NCBI RefSeq assembly: GCF_026212465.1
Contig: NC_080052.1
Location: forward strand, 32,077,826-32,141,825
Length of the DNA: 64,000 bases
Reading direction: 5' to 3'
From: Amaranthus tricolor
Lineage: Eukaryota; Streptophyta; Magnoliopsida; Caryophyllales; Amaranthaceae
The translations under genes were made by a program, and so were the position numbers. This document shows, in pieces, positions 48,069 to 59,985 of the stretch (its first letter is position 1; every line of letters starts with the position of its first letter). The notes under the pieces are model-generated. The model made no database searches. It was given only the letters and a program-made list of their open reading frames with translations, and was not told where the DNA came from.

Positions 48069-50349
48069 CTAAGGCACAGATTCACGCCTCTTCACCGCTG
48101 CTTCTTGCACATTAGTGTTTGATACTTGTTCAGTTGTTTTTTTGGCTGCAGGGTAGGACAGTCTCCTCGTTTTTACAGGTGCCTTACCATTCACCACTGT
48201 TGATTTAAAATCTGGTTTTTGTGTAGATGTAGAGTTGCTAATTTTCCGAGCCTTGCTTGCAAGCTTAGCTTGCCCCTTCTCAACGCTGATTAACTGAGAA
48301 GGCACTCTGCTTTCCCATGGGCGAGCAGCTATCCACCGCTCCTTCCAACTCCATCCCCAATTAGCTTTCTCCAGATCAAAAGCATTGGAGCCTAGATTTT
48401 GATTAGAATTTGCCCTCCACTGCAGTGTGCGCACAAAGTCAAAGCTTTTGATTTCCACAAAAACAATGTAGACAAAGAAAGAGGGGGGGTGGAGAGGGGG
48501 AGAGAGTTATATGTAGGTATTATCATAAGGAAACTTTGGATGGCATACATACTTGATGAGAGAATGCATAAGCCAAAGTACGCTCGCGCTTCACTGCTGC
48601 TGCTTCTCTTTGATGTATCCTTGCTAGAATCTCCTCCATTGTCTCGGCACCACCATTCCATTCCACCTAGTAGAAGACAAGATTTCATCACACAATTTAT
48701 GACCACAAAGTTGTATTCCGGCATTTATAGAGAATATCTGATTTTTTACACCATTGAATCCCCCCCCCCCCCCCCCCCCCCTCCCCCTCATGATATGATG
48801 GATTTCCCTAGATTTACAATAAAGTAGATAAGTATCAAGACTAAAAGAGACACTTTTATATGTGTTATTCACATTTCTAACATACATCCTCTGCCAAACC
48901 AAGCTTATGTGTATAGATGAATGAATTTCAAGAAAAAGCAATTGGTTTAGGAAGGGGAGCTCCATTTTCTTTCCCTTTAGTCATAAAATCCTCTCACTGT
49001 TGGCAAGATTTAGAAGGGAAGACACAATTAATACACAATTTTTTTCCATAAATAGATAATAAAAAGCTTTATACACCTCTAAGTCGTGAAGCTTTGCTTC
49101 AAGCTTCAACTGATTCTCCAGTCTTTTTTGTTTGAGACGCCCTTCAGTTACCATATTCTGGCGTCGTTCCCTGATTTGAGTCTGTACCATACTCCACGAA
49201 TGAAGATGATTTAATGTATTGTTAGACTGCTTTTTAACAGATTGAGCCTGTGCAAGTTTCTGGAATCTTATCATCCCTTTCATATGACGTACGGTTTTCC
49301 TCGCCTGCAGTAGAAGAAAATAATCAAAATTGTGTTAATCATCTGGCACTCATTTCTTCTCTTTTTCTGCCAAGAATAGATGCTTTTCAGCACAGTTAGT
49401 TACTTCAAGACTTACCATGTAGGCTCTAAAGACAGTTTGTATCCTCGTTGCTGCAACATCTTCACCGAGTTTCACAAGCGCACCATTTTTCTTACTGATA
49501 ACCTGACTACGATTATCATTATTTTTCTCAGATTGGATATTTATTTTAGATCCCGCTGGCTTGTTAAAAGCGGATGATGCCTGTCAGATAGCCAAAGATT
49601 AGAATACATGATAAATACGATAGGCATCAGCCGTATCATTGTGATATTACATGGACAATTTAATAGCAATTGATTACCTTCGGAACAAAACAGTCAGTAC
49701 CAAATACCAATCATAACATGCAAAACAAGAAATGCATCATAACATGCAAAACAAGAAATGCATCACGTTATCAAATGCAAATAAACAGAAGGCCTTAGTA
49801 TATAAATAAGCTCAGACAAATAAGCACAATCCTCAGCAGGTGCAAATTGCATGAAATTCGATCTTTTTGCAGTAGTACATGTGTTCTGAAATTTCAAGAA
49901 TTAATATCAAAACAAAAGATTAAATCAACAGAAAAAGAAATAAAGAAACAAACTTCACATTGTTTACTTCTAAGGAAATTGAGGCAGATAGCAACTGTTG
50001 GATGATAAACAATAGTTTTTTTTATAGATAAATGCAATGTATGCATATCAAATCTCCACATCACGTGCTAACTTCAATTGGTAGGGCATTTTTACAATTA
50101 ATGGGCAAAAGCTAAGGACAATGAGGAGCGTGTAGTGATTGATACCTCTTTTATACACTAAAATGACTAAGGAATAACTTATTGCCAATCTAGGAAAAAG
50201 ATTTTAAAAATACTTTCCATGCAAATAAGCATTGTTCCACATCAAAACATAAAGACATGGAATAATATGCAAACCTTTGATTGTTTTGAATTTTCAAGCT
50301 TCACCTTCTTTCTGGTAATTATCGTCTTGAACCAAAATCCAGAACCCAT
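48069..50349 (-). CDS. IQD9: IQ67-domain calmodulin-binding protein, IQD9-like (exons 50275-50349, 49416-49580, 49077-49304, 48553-48666, 48069-48419)
   Basis: Five phase-0 exons give 310 residues. IQD proteins are plant scaffolds that bind calmodulin through IQ motifs and associate with microtubules, plasma membrane or nucleus. Exon 1 is the typical basic start 'MGSGFWFKTIITRKKVKLEN'. The IQ motif 'RIQTVFRAYM|ARKTVR' (residues 71-86) is split by a phase-0 intron, the family hallmark. Exon 3 has 'LNHLHSWSMVQTQIRERRQN' and 'KRLENQLKLEAKLHDLE'; exon 4 'VEWNGGAETMEEILARIHQR' and 'KRERTLAYAFSHQ'; exon 5 'NWGWSWKERWIAARPWESRV' and a basic Ser/Lys-rich tail with 'KTRRLSYPAAKK'. The 'LHSW' and 'AKLHD.EVEWNGG' wording recalls Arabidopsis IQD8/IQD9. 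The exon 1 donor (GTTTGC) is slightly unusual. A further small exon between 49581 and 50274 is not excluded. Confidence 0.9.
48481..48507. repeat. G-rich tract in IQD9 intron 4
   Basis: 'gagggggggtggagaggggg' on the plus strand, so C-rich in the IQD9 transcript. Confidence 0.9.
48760..48787. repeat. Poly(C)22 plus CTCCCCCTC in IQD9 intron 3
   Basis: Twenty-two C's on the plus strand, hence a G22 tract in the IQD9 pre-mRNA about 95 nt upstream of exon 4. Homopolymer length may be imprecise in an assembly. Confidence 0.9.
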
Positions 50350-50441
50350 AATTTTGTCAACAAACCTACTTCACTTTGTCTTAAGCCTGAAAAAGGGTTC
50401 CAGAGAAAGCTAATCAAACATTTAACTGTAGCATTTAAAGT

Positions 50442-50505
50442 TAGGGTCCGGGTCCGGGTTCGGGTAGGGTCCAGATCCGACCCAGACCCTTATATGTCCA
50501 TCCCT
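50442..50505. mobile_element. Short GGGTCCGGGT-type repeat fragment
   Basis: 'agggtccgggtccgggttcg' through 'gacccagaccc' to 'catcccta': imperfect inverted ends TTAGGG/CCCTAA. Lies in the interval between IQD9 ATG and the probable 5' UTR exon. Confidence 0.35.
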
Positions 50506-50784
50506 AATTTCAACCAACATCAGCATTCAGCAAAACTTTCAAGCGCATGAACATCAAATTACTGAAATCATAAGCGTAGATAAGTGTTGGCACATGTATG
50601 CGTCAGAATATTTGATGGACAACTTGTTTATTTCCTTATCGAAGTGTCAAGTATCTAGAAATGGTAATAGAATGCAAGCACTTGTTTTGCAACAGGGAAT
50701 CCAAATTCAAAGATACAATTAACACACATGAAATAGCTTAAAGATATCAAAGAGTTTTGTTTTTAACAAGCATACCTCTTGCGA

Positions 50785-50925
50785 GGCATGTCCTGATGTT
50801 GAGGTGCTGGGCAGCACCTACAGATGGTTGAGGCGCAGGGCCCATGAGGCAAGCTAAAAGACTGAGGCACAAGGCACGGCAGATGCAGCCCCAGTCCCCA
50901 GTCCCCAGTGCCTCAAAGCATCTTT
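50785..50925. repeat. GAGGC-rich interspersed-repeat patch
   Basis: GC-rich stretch with recurring 'gaggcgcagggc', 'gaggcacaaggc' and a tandem 'ccagtccccagtccccagtg'. Looks like a decayed interspersed repeat; family unknown. Confidence 0.3.
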
Positions 50926-51163
50926 CACATTCTAACTAAGCAAAGGAGACATATAGCAAGAACATCAATGAGAAAATGAAAGAAGAAATAACCACTAAAC
51001 AAGCCATTTGAAGGTTCTGAATAAACCTCTTAAGTCCCAAGAAAACAATGGTTCAAAGTCCTGCATCGCCCAGACCTATATATTAATGTACTAGAAATTT
51101 AGTGACTCGAACACCTACTGCATCCATAACATAAGCGCTCACTTATTGTGTACTCCCTCTGTC

Positions 51164-51420
51164 CCCTAATTATGCTACATATAGTACTTTAGTCCATCTC
51201 ACATTGTTTGCTATATTACCTCTTCTGGACATGATCACACCCAATTGTATAAAGAATTTATATAGGCTCATAACTCCCAACACATCTAATATTTCACTAA
51301 AACCTACAATTTATTTCTCTCTCCGAGTTTACATTTATTATTACCCCACTAAAGTACATGATCACACCCAATAGTATAAAGAATTTATAGGCTCATGAAC
51401 TTTTCCCCTACTGAATTTTT
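51164..51420. mobile_element. Partial Stowaway-like end with internal direct repeat
   Basis: TA-CTCCCTCTGTCCCCTAATTA at 51162 looks like a left terminus; no right terminus. 'acatgatcacacccaat' to 'tttatataggctcat' is repeated at 51228-51273 and 51357-51397. Confidence 0.5.
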
Positions 51421-52203
51421 GGACTCACACGAACATGATCTATGCTATAACCTACAGAAATGCAAGATCAAGAGGAAATGAAAATTCAGAAAAGAAATTT
51501 AAAAAGGAAGATACAATCAAATGGATGGTTTATCATCAGTTCACACTACAGCTAATACAACATATGAACAGCACAGCACCACTACCAATCTGTTATCACA
51601 CTAGCTATTAATGTACCATCAACAAAGACAAAATAATTTAAAATCAAGGTCAGTTGAATAAGTGTTAGACGGGTCTCTTCATTTTACTTTGCATCAAAGT
51701 ACTGTATTTTTGGACCAAAATATTGTATTATTACACAATTTTGCCAGGTGAGTCACTCGGATACATACCCATAAGAGTTTCTGAGTACGGGTAGCAGAGG
51801 ATAATAGCATGTATGTAAAAGTAGAACTTTAATTTGCAGAAAATAATTTAATTCATCAACAAATAAAGGAAAGAAAATACAAAATATGCGCTGAGAATAG
51901 AACTTTAATTTGCAGAAAAAATGGAAAACAACATTTAAATCACTAATTAGAGAGCAGGAACTCAATTTGATTATACAAAACAAATATACTAGCAAAGATT
52001 CGCACCCATCAAAACATACTTATTACAAGAACTACGAGCAATATTTAATTAAACATTCATATTCAATTCCAAAATAAAAACCTAATATAGTAATAAAATA
52101 CAAACGGACACATTTCCAGAAAAGAATAGTGCAACTGACCAAGATATTGAAAAACAAAAAGAAGAGAGAAAGGAAGATCCGAGTGAGGAACAGTTTGTCA
52201 TAC

Positions 52204-52430
52204 CAAAGAAAGAATAGCTTTATGGGTAGATGTGAATGTCCCAAGTTTGGTGGGGTGATTACCCCTTTCAGCTGCTAGGCAAGAGTAGAAGTAAGGGAGA
52301 AGCAATCCATACTCAATACTCAACTTAATTGCTGAAAAATCACAAGGGCAAGCCGGGAAAATCAATACCGATGAGGGATTGTTTAGCAAATGACATTTGA
52401 GGAAGGAAATGAGACTTTGTTTCAACTATT
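52204..52430 (-). other. Probable IQD9 5' UTR exon
   Basis: A less AT-rich block ends on the minus strand at a good donor (TTTG|GTATGA, 52203). A possible acceptor GTAG lies about 17 bp before the IQD9 ATG. 5' UTR introns are common in IQD genes. Purely inferential; the 75-residue ORF here has no family resemblance. Confidence 0.45.
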
Positions 52431-52605
52431 TGTTTGTTTAAAGCGAATGAGTATAAAAAATAAGAAAGTCTATGAGAATTAAGTCTTGGGGTTGGTGGTA
52501 ATTGGTGATACTTTTATTTTTATTATATCTTCTAAGTCCTGACAAATATTAAAGTCTTACGAGTTTTATATTTTTGTGCAAAATACTCCCTGAAATATAT
52601 ATTTA

Positions 52606-53424
52606 CTCCATCCGTTTCGTTTTTAAATGTCTTATTTTGGGGTGAAGCCATAATTTTAAATTAAGAGCAAGTCAAATTGTCGATATACTAGAAAATTATT
52701 TATTATATAAAGTGTTCAAAACTGTTATGATGACTCGAAGTTTACACGACATTGTAATTGAATCCGATTTGACTCGAATTTAAAAATAATTTACAATTAT
52801 GTAAAACCAATATGGACACAAAATTCGATTTCAAACCCACCCAAAACACCTAACTCGAAATCAACAATGACCCGCACAAACCATTAAACACTAGTTAAGC
52901 TATAAAAATATTAAAATGATATAGACTGAAATTAACTTGATTCATATAAATTTATTAGTCTATAAAAATAACAGTTTAAATTAGTGTTTGATCCCTTAAC
53001 CTTAGATTACAAATGTGTTAGTCCAACCATTGAGCTATAGTAATTTTTTTTATATTTTTACTCTCTTTAAACTATATATCATATTAGTAAGGGGCCAAAG
53101 CCAAATTTAAAATGGATCATATTTTCGACAAGGGGGGCCGGGCCTCCTCGAGGCCCCCATGTAGCTTCGCCCATGGTCTCATTTGCTTTTGATTATTATT
53201 TATCAGTCATTCTTAATTTGTATTTTATTTTTAATTAAAATTTCATACATTAAAATATAGTCTAAAGAGATCTTTTTTATTCATCTCAACATAAGGTTTA
53301 TTAATATCTAATTTTTACTCATATGATTTTTAGTTATACAAAATTATCGATACTAGATATTGAATTAGTTGTATTGGCAAACATGCAAAAAGCAAATAGG
53401 ACATTTCAAATGAAGCAGAGGGAG
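52606..53424. mobile_element. Stowaway MITE split by a hAT-type element
   Basis: CTCCATCCGTTTCGTTTTTA at the left and GAAGCAGAGGGAG at the right, TA at both sides (52604-52605, 53425-53426). The arms pair as 'aaatgtcttatt|tgctttt' against 'aaatgtcctatttgctttt' only if 52637-53183 is removed. Confidence 0.85.
52637..53175. mobile_element. hAT-type non-autonomous element nested in the Stowaway
   Basis: TIRs TTGGGGTGAAGC and GCTTCGCCCATG (complement CATGGGCGAAGC), flanked by GTCTTATT (52629-52636) and GTCTCATT (53176-53183), a 7/8 match. 'GGGCGAAGC' termini next to GGGGCC-rich sequence are typical of a widespread plant hAT MITE group. Confidence 0.8.
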
Positions 53425-55313
53425 TAAAATTTATCTTTCTTTAATAACTATAATAACTATTTCTAAAACAAAAAGAAAAAGTTACCCGGAATATAAATTT
53501 TTATTAATTTTCCTAACATAATACCAATATTTGATTAACTATGAATAATTTCAATTTTAGAATTACTTACCCAAGAACATTGTCGCCTAAATGGTGATCA
53601 ATTTTTGCAGGTGTTACAAAAAAAGAAAGGAAAATGAAATCAAAAAATAAACTTACTTGATTTTTTTTTTATTTTTTACTTTTAAAATTTTTTTATGATT
53701 TAATTTTGTACTTACTTTTTTATTTTTTATTTTTTTTGCAAAATGACTTGTGGTATAGAAAAGAGATTACCTTGGTGCATTCTTAACAAGCACCCCTTAT
53801 ATTTGGAATTATTCATACTTAATAAAAAGTTCAGATTATTATAAGGAAATCAATTTAATATTGGATTTTTTTAGGTAATTTTGCCAAACAAAAAACATTG
53901 ACATCATCTTTTTGCGTATGTGTCTTATTATACTGAAATAATTTCCCTCTAAAATCTAATGGTTGTGTCAATATCATCATATTATCCTATTTACTCTATC
54001 TGTTTCACTCAATTTGCATTAATTGTCATTTTGGTGTATCCTACTTATTTTGTATTATTTATATTTTTGAACAATGACTCACTACATTCTTTAAATCTCA
54101 TTCATAAATTTTAACTCTTTTTTAATGTCATCCACATAATTCATCCTCTCTATTCATTTATTTCCAATATTTACTTTTTTCCTTAAAAAAACTCTCACTT
54201 TTTTTTTTGCTTCAATTCTAACGGGACAAAGAAAATATTATTTTTGACTTTACTATTATCTAGAAATACACTCTTATCTATTATCTATATTGATTTTTTC
54301 ACTTCTTAGAAACGACATATAATTTATAATGTTTTGAAGATGTTTAGTTATTGAACAACATTTCTTATTGTTCATTCCTATTCTCAAAAAGAAAGGCATT
54401 TTTTCCGAAAGAATTGTTTTACATGAATCTCTTTCCATCAATAATCAATCTATCTATAAAACATAATAAAATAAAATATTGACTCATCAAAACAAAAAAC
54501 TTATGTCAACTTATCATGAATAATTTCCTTCAATTTATTTGTTGATGTCATAAACTATCACTTACAAAGCAAGTAATTATGGCATCTGCTAACTTCACTT
54601 TGAATATTTTATTTTCCAAATTTTCGGAAAATAATATATACTTAGCCCCAAGTATAAGTTCATAAAAGTCGCATATTTGATATTAAAACATAATACTAAC
54701 ATTTTTTAAGATATTAATAAGTTTTTTATATTTATTATTTTAGTATGTTATTAACAATTGAAAATTTTGATGCAAAAGACTTCCTTTGTTTTATTTCTTC
54801 TCATTTTACTTTTTGCACAGTTTTTAAAGTAAATTTTAAACCTTAATATCTTTAAATACGCATCATAAAAGTTATAAAAGTTATATAATAAAAATATATA
54901 TATTAAGATGAATCTAACGAGATCTCACAAAGATATATTTTATCATTTGCCTTAAAAATCTTAATCAAATTTCTCTCTCCAAAATAAAAATATTCTAAAT
55001 AGAAAGAATATTAGAAAACAGAGGGGGTAAAATAATATTTCTCTTTTATTAAAAAATTCATATCTATTGTGAATTGTATAGGCATTAATCATTTACCTAT
55101 TATTATTATAGATAAAAAATAATCTGACAATATAAAGAGTAAAAAAACTGGAAAATTCAAATGACAAATTTATAAAGCTTTGTCAAATTGAGTATTTTTA
55201 CGGATTTTAATACATTAGTTATGATTTTAAGTACTAAATTAAGGTAAGTTTTGAAAAAAAAATCTATTACAACAAATATGTATAACTAATTAAAAACTTT
55301 TGGAAACATTATA

Positions 55314-55539
55314 CTTTCTCTATTCTTTTGTATGTCTATTTTACTTTTTGCATGCATTTCAAATTACGCATAAAAAAATGTAGAATTTATATATTAAAAA
55401 CTTTACATTAAGATGAATCTAACAAGATCTCATATGAACATATTTATCATTAATATATATTTTAAAAATCTAATTTAAATTTCTCTCTGCTAAAGTGAAA
55501 AAATTTAAAGTGGACAAACAAAAAAGAATAGAGGGAATA
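55314..55539. mobile_element. Stowaway-like MITE, diverged
   Basis: Ends CTTTCTCTATTCTTTTGTAT and AAAAAAGAATAGAGGGAAT near TA; internal sequence shared with 54780-55028. Confidence 0.6.
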
Positions 55540-55990
55540 TTAACAATACATGATTTTGTGGCAACTATTTTACAAGCAATCGTTTGGGTTACAAAATATA
55601 TACTATTTTTTTAGCAATGCATATCTTTCATAATTTGAACTATTTTATAAATTTTTAAGAATTTGAATATCATACAAATATTATTAATTTTGTTTGAAAA
55701 TGAAAAAATAATTTTTTTGTTTCAAGAGGTTTTCCTGTGTTTTGATTTTATTGGGAATGAGAGGATTATTGTAAGTGAACAACACTTTTGCAAGCATGTC
55801 GATTTTTGAACTAAAAATTAATAAAAACATTCAAAATTTACGAAAATTGTTAAAATTGAACAGAATATATATATAGTCATTAATTATTTATTCAATCATA
55901 TTCATTAATATGTAATTGATATTACGGTAATTTACAATTGAATATCTCTTTAAAATTTATATTTATATGTATTTTCATATTAACAAACTT

Positions 55991-56017
55991 CGTGCATTGC
56001 ACGAATTTCTATACTAA
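55991..56017 (+). mobile_element. Helitron 3' terminus
   Basis: Hairpin CGTGC-att-GCACG (55991-56003), then 'aatttctata' and CTAA (56014-56017) before T. 5' end not located. Confidence 0.6.
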
Positions 56018-56093
56018 TATAATCATATTTCATAAATAATCAAATTTTTAATCATTTGGTATAAATATTCCACATGAACTAATTTTTAAAATA

Positions 56094-56339
56094 CTCCCTC
56101 CTATTCAGCACAAGCATTCCATTTGCTTTATGCACTTTATCCAATCCTTAATATTTCTAATTGTGTATAATTACAAATCATGGAAAGTTATATAAATAAT
56201 CTTTGCATCGAGTCAAATCAAATAAGATTTCAATTGACTATGTTTTAACTTATAAATTAAATAATAAATTACAAATTAAAAGTAAAAGATAAATATTGTC
56301 CAAAAAGCAAATGGAACACTTGTGATGAGTAGGAAGGAG
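56094..56339. mobile_element. Stowaway MITE, 246 bp
   Basis: CTCCCTCCTATTCAGCACAA ... TGATGAGTAGGAAGGAG, TA on both sides. Confidence 0.85.
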
Positions 56340-56738
56340 TATACTAATACGTGACAACTTTGTAAAATGAGAATCAACAATAATGTACTAAGATTTTTAT
56401 TTATAGAAAATTAAGAGTATTTTCTTGACCGCCCCATTACAAGAGAATGCTTAGGGACGGAAAATAAAGGAAGCATGCAACTTCATATATTCTCTATAGA
56501 ACCACGAAAAACTGTATTCACTTCCTTTACAAGCCATTGCAAATTTTTGTTCCTACACTTGACAATAGTCATCTATTTACCCATGGTTGATGAAAATACG
56601 GAGTTTCTCAAAACAGTCAGACTGCAAAATCACTGCATTTAATTACACGTACCAAAAACACAATCAATGTTTGATCAAAACGTCAACCAACAGGGCTTGA
56701 TCCAAGAATTCAACCGAGTATAAGCCATCTAGTAAATA

Positions 56739-59700
56739 CTACCTTGTCGAATTAGAAAGTTTACTAGTTTCTAGGAACTGAAAAAAATGTGGTGCAACTT
56801 CCACCAACCATGAAGGATCTATCTTCACAACATTGCGCATGTATCGGCGATCAGTTGAGACAAGAGAATGGTATACAACCCACTTCGGGTTAACTCTGCA
56901 AGATAAAATGACAGTACTGGAGATGAAGCTTCTCATATAAAAAGTTAGATCAATTACAACTACTCTAGAATCACCAAAACTTGCTACTGAATGTACTACA
57001 CGTAAGCTCGAGCAATAAGTGAGAAAACTACAGTTTGGGTAAAAAGACTTGAGCGGACAACGGAAGCAATCTCCCAAACAATAAAGAAAACAATAAAGAT
57101 TCAACGCAAACAATAAGAAAATCACACCAAGAATTTAGGTGGTTTCCTATCAATGTGATAAATTAAAGACAAATCTCTCTTTTGGTGGCTCACTTTCCCT
57201 CTAGCGTTTCTATGAAACCTTAACCCTAATTTGAGAGGGGTTTATATAATAAGCCTCTCGAGAAAAAAAATTAGAGATACAATACAAGAAAAAAAGACCC
57301 ATTAACACGCACAACCGTCAAAGGCCGCAAAACTGCACAAAGCGATGAGTCGTCGCCAATACCGGAGTTGCTTGGCTACTGGATCACCAAATAAAACGTC
57401 AAAAATTAACGGCGACTTGCCACTTTCTAAGACCTCAAAAGCGATAACTCGTCGCAACTTTCTAGAAAACGTCACTTCATCTGTTTTGATTCATATTCCC
57501 ATGTTTAGACTCAGTTTGAGTCACCAAAACACCAACAAAGACATAAGGAACAAAAAGTTAAGAAGATTATCACAGATTCAATTACAATTTGAAACATAAG
57601 AACTTGATGCTCAAATAAGGGACTATGACACTTCCCTAACATTTTATTTTTGTTACCTATTTTTTAAAAAAATGCCGGAATATGATAACCTAGTATTATC
57701 ATGATTAAAGAGAACACAGGCACTCTGTAGATGGCAACTAACTTTATTCAAGGGCAGGTGTTACCCAAGACCTAAGATCTAGTGCTTTCTACATCATACC
57801 CAATTCTACACCACACACAAAAATAGGTAACCGAATCAATATTATGCAAGTGAAGGACAATAGTTTCCACATGCCTTCATGCTTTTGCTTTACCTTATTT
57901 CTTACTTTGTTGCAATACTTGCAACCCCCAAGATAAACTGTTTTCTGCACCTTTGAAACACCAACTCCGGCTTGACATTGATTTGCAAATTTGTACCAGG
58001 ACACATGTATATAGCTCTAGCATTTTGACTTTTTTATTGGTCTTGATATCAACAAACTAAGATTAGCATTTTCAACTTTGATTTTCCCCATGTTTTCCCT
58101 CAAGAAAATCATCCTCCACTACAAATCCAATCATGGAAGAAGTATAGTTGATCTCTGAGTATACTTGCCACTTTCTGACTAGAAAGGTAAGAGGAACTTC
58201 TACACAACATTTGTGCCTCCGCAATATCTACACCACATTGGTAGTACAGACACCAACAGCCAAGATACAAGAATAACAGTTGGGAGCAGAAAATTCACTA
58301 CCTGAACAAAACAGATGAAGGGTGGATATAGACATCCTGAGATGTTCGTACAGTCTTGTATTTTCCTTCATGACTGTATGCCTACAGTTATAAACATAAC
58401 ATGTAAGTACAAGCAAAAATGTTTTCAAAGCAATGATGATTAGGAACTTGCCCAAAAGGCATTCCAGAGGACCATATTTCACTCACTTCTAAATGACAAG
58501 CGTTGGCAAAAAATCCAGCAGTTATTGCCTTTCTTACAGCCTGAAAGTTGTACACTGCAAATCACTAAAACTTGTATAGAATTTCTATAAACAAAAAAAA
58601 AAGTTCTAAATCAGAGGTTGTACATAATTTGGATGTCATAAAGGAATGAAAGTTCATACAATCAGGAGATCGCATTAAGAATCAGGTTACTCTTAAACAA
58701 AGTAGGATCATCAATGGAGTAGAAAATTTGACAACAAGATGGTTTGGACATGCTCTCAAATAGAAATCATCAAAAACAGTAAAAAAGGAAAATGACATCC
58801 CAGATTTCAAATACTCACCACACATACAAAATCCCACTATTCTATTTCCCTTTCATTTGTGTTTTTCTATTATGACCCAATATGCATAATTAAGTCATTA
58901 AAGAAGATCCAACATGCAAAGAATTGAATGAAAGAAATTAGTACAATAGGCAAACAAATTGTTCATCAAGCACAATTTTCCCTTAAAATAAAGAAAAGCA
59001 ACAAAATAACCATTTAATGGACCCAAAACTCATAGTTAAAGTATGAATTAACTTGATTTTAGCCTATTTAGTTCAAAAGAAGCAATATAAAGGTAGACAC
59101 AACCATTTAAAGTAAAACTTGACTAGAGAACTGCTTTATTTGATGTCGCATCAGATTAGGCTTAACAGAAAACAAGATGATGTTGCCTTGGCAGCCAAAA
59201 GCCAGAAAAGGAGGAAGATGCAAAAACATAAGAGGAAACCTAATCTGGGAGGGAGAACTGCTCTCCTAGATCCAAACTTTGAGTAAGGTTTACACCAAAT
59301 TTGATGTCAGCTAAAAACAGAAAATAGAGGAAGATGAAAATCCAGTTTGAGTAGCACTCGGTTGGGGAACTGCTTAGTTGATGCACAAGTACCTTAAAAA
59401 CAACTATGCATTTATGGTGCTTCACTAACTAGTAATGGACTAATGGTAACTACTATCATGAGTAAAATCCAACTGATTGACTGAAAACAAATTACCTAAT
59501 GTCAAATAGCACTCTAAAACTTTTCTAGCAGTAAATAAGACTTCATTATTATTACCTGTATATCTCTATCACAAGATTTCAACATCATACCTAACCGTTG
59601 AGCGGTTCTGTTGAGTTGTTCCCTGGCCTCTAAAACTTTTTTCTGCCAAAGATGTTTCCATGAAAAAACAAATAAATTTTCTGAAACTTTACAAAATTTT

Positions 59701-59985
59701 GAAAGACAAATTTTGAACATAATTCTAAGCTAGAGAAACAGGGAGGGAAAGAGAGAGAGGGGGGAGGACAAAGATATTTAAAATATGTGTTTAGCAGCTA
59801 AAATCTATGATCAAGAGTATGATCTGCAAAACTCTTGCACAAAAGAAAAGGACAAGGAGTAACAAAATTGAGTACATTTTACTTACCATAGCATGATAGT
59901 TTACAAAGTGCTTTTGACACCATTTTGATGATTTACCAGATTGCAAAAATCCTTTGTACACATTTAGGAATGTTACATGGTCACC
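56739..59985 (-). CDS. DEAH9: DEAH-box RNA helicase DEAH9/DHX35-like, last five exons (59887-59985, 59556-59642, 58487-58540, 58302-58381, 56739-56895)
   Basis: The exons join in phase at GT-AG borders to the final 158 residues of a DEAH helicase, a family that remodels RNA-protein complexes in pre-mRNA splicing. Exon order: 'GDHVTFLNVYKGFLQSGKSS' with 'WCQKHFVNYHAM'; 'KKVLEAREQLNRTAQRLGMM'; 'AVRKAITAGFFANACHLE'; 'GKYKTVRTSQDVYIHPSSVL'; 'NPKWVVYHSLVSTDRRYMRN' and 'IDPSWLVEVAPHFFQ'. These are the end of the helicase-associated HA2 domain and the OB-fold. The wording 'GDHVTFLN.YKGFL' and 'VNPKWVVY.S.VST' recalls Arabidopsis DEAH9 (DHX35 type) rather than PRP43 or PRP22. The RecA-like core (GKT, DEAH, QRxGRAGR) is not in the window: beyond 59986 comes a decayed copia to 63.2 kb. 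Either a long intron leads to exons past 64 kb, or the gene is truncated. The exons themselves carry no lesion. Confidence 0.85.
57030..57641 (-). repeat. Probable LTR remnant in the last DEAH9 intron
   Basis: Minus strand starts TGTTAGGGAAGTGTCATAG at 57641. It contains GCGAC..GTCGC-type words (57342-57357, 57441-57455) and a TATA-like 'tatataaacc' near 57240. The other end and a TSD were not found. The 84-residue ORF inside is not a gene. Confidence 0.45.

Larger units (their letters stand above)
53427..56093. other. AT-rich desert with Stowaway relics
   Basis: No gene. Weak Stowaway-like pairs: 53996-54236 (ctctatctgtttcactc / gggacaaagaaaat), 54780-55028 (ttcctttgttttatttc / aaaacagagggggta) and the better one listed at 55314-55539. 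The word 'gatgaatctaac(a/g)agatctca' is shared by the last two. Confidence 0.5.

Noticed and set aside
48399..48827. 142-residue plus-strand ORF with a proline run
   Set aside because: Crosses IQD9 exon 4 antisense and the poly(C) tract; artefact.
57345..57599. 84-residue ORF in the DEAH9 intron
   Set aside because: Lies in an LTR-like stretch with no domain resemblance.
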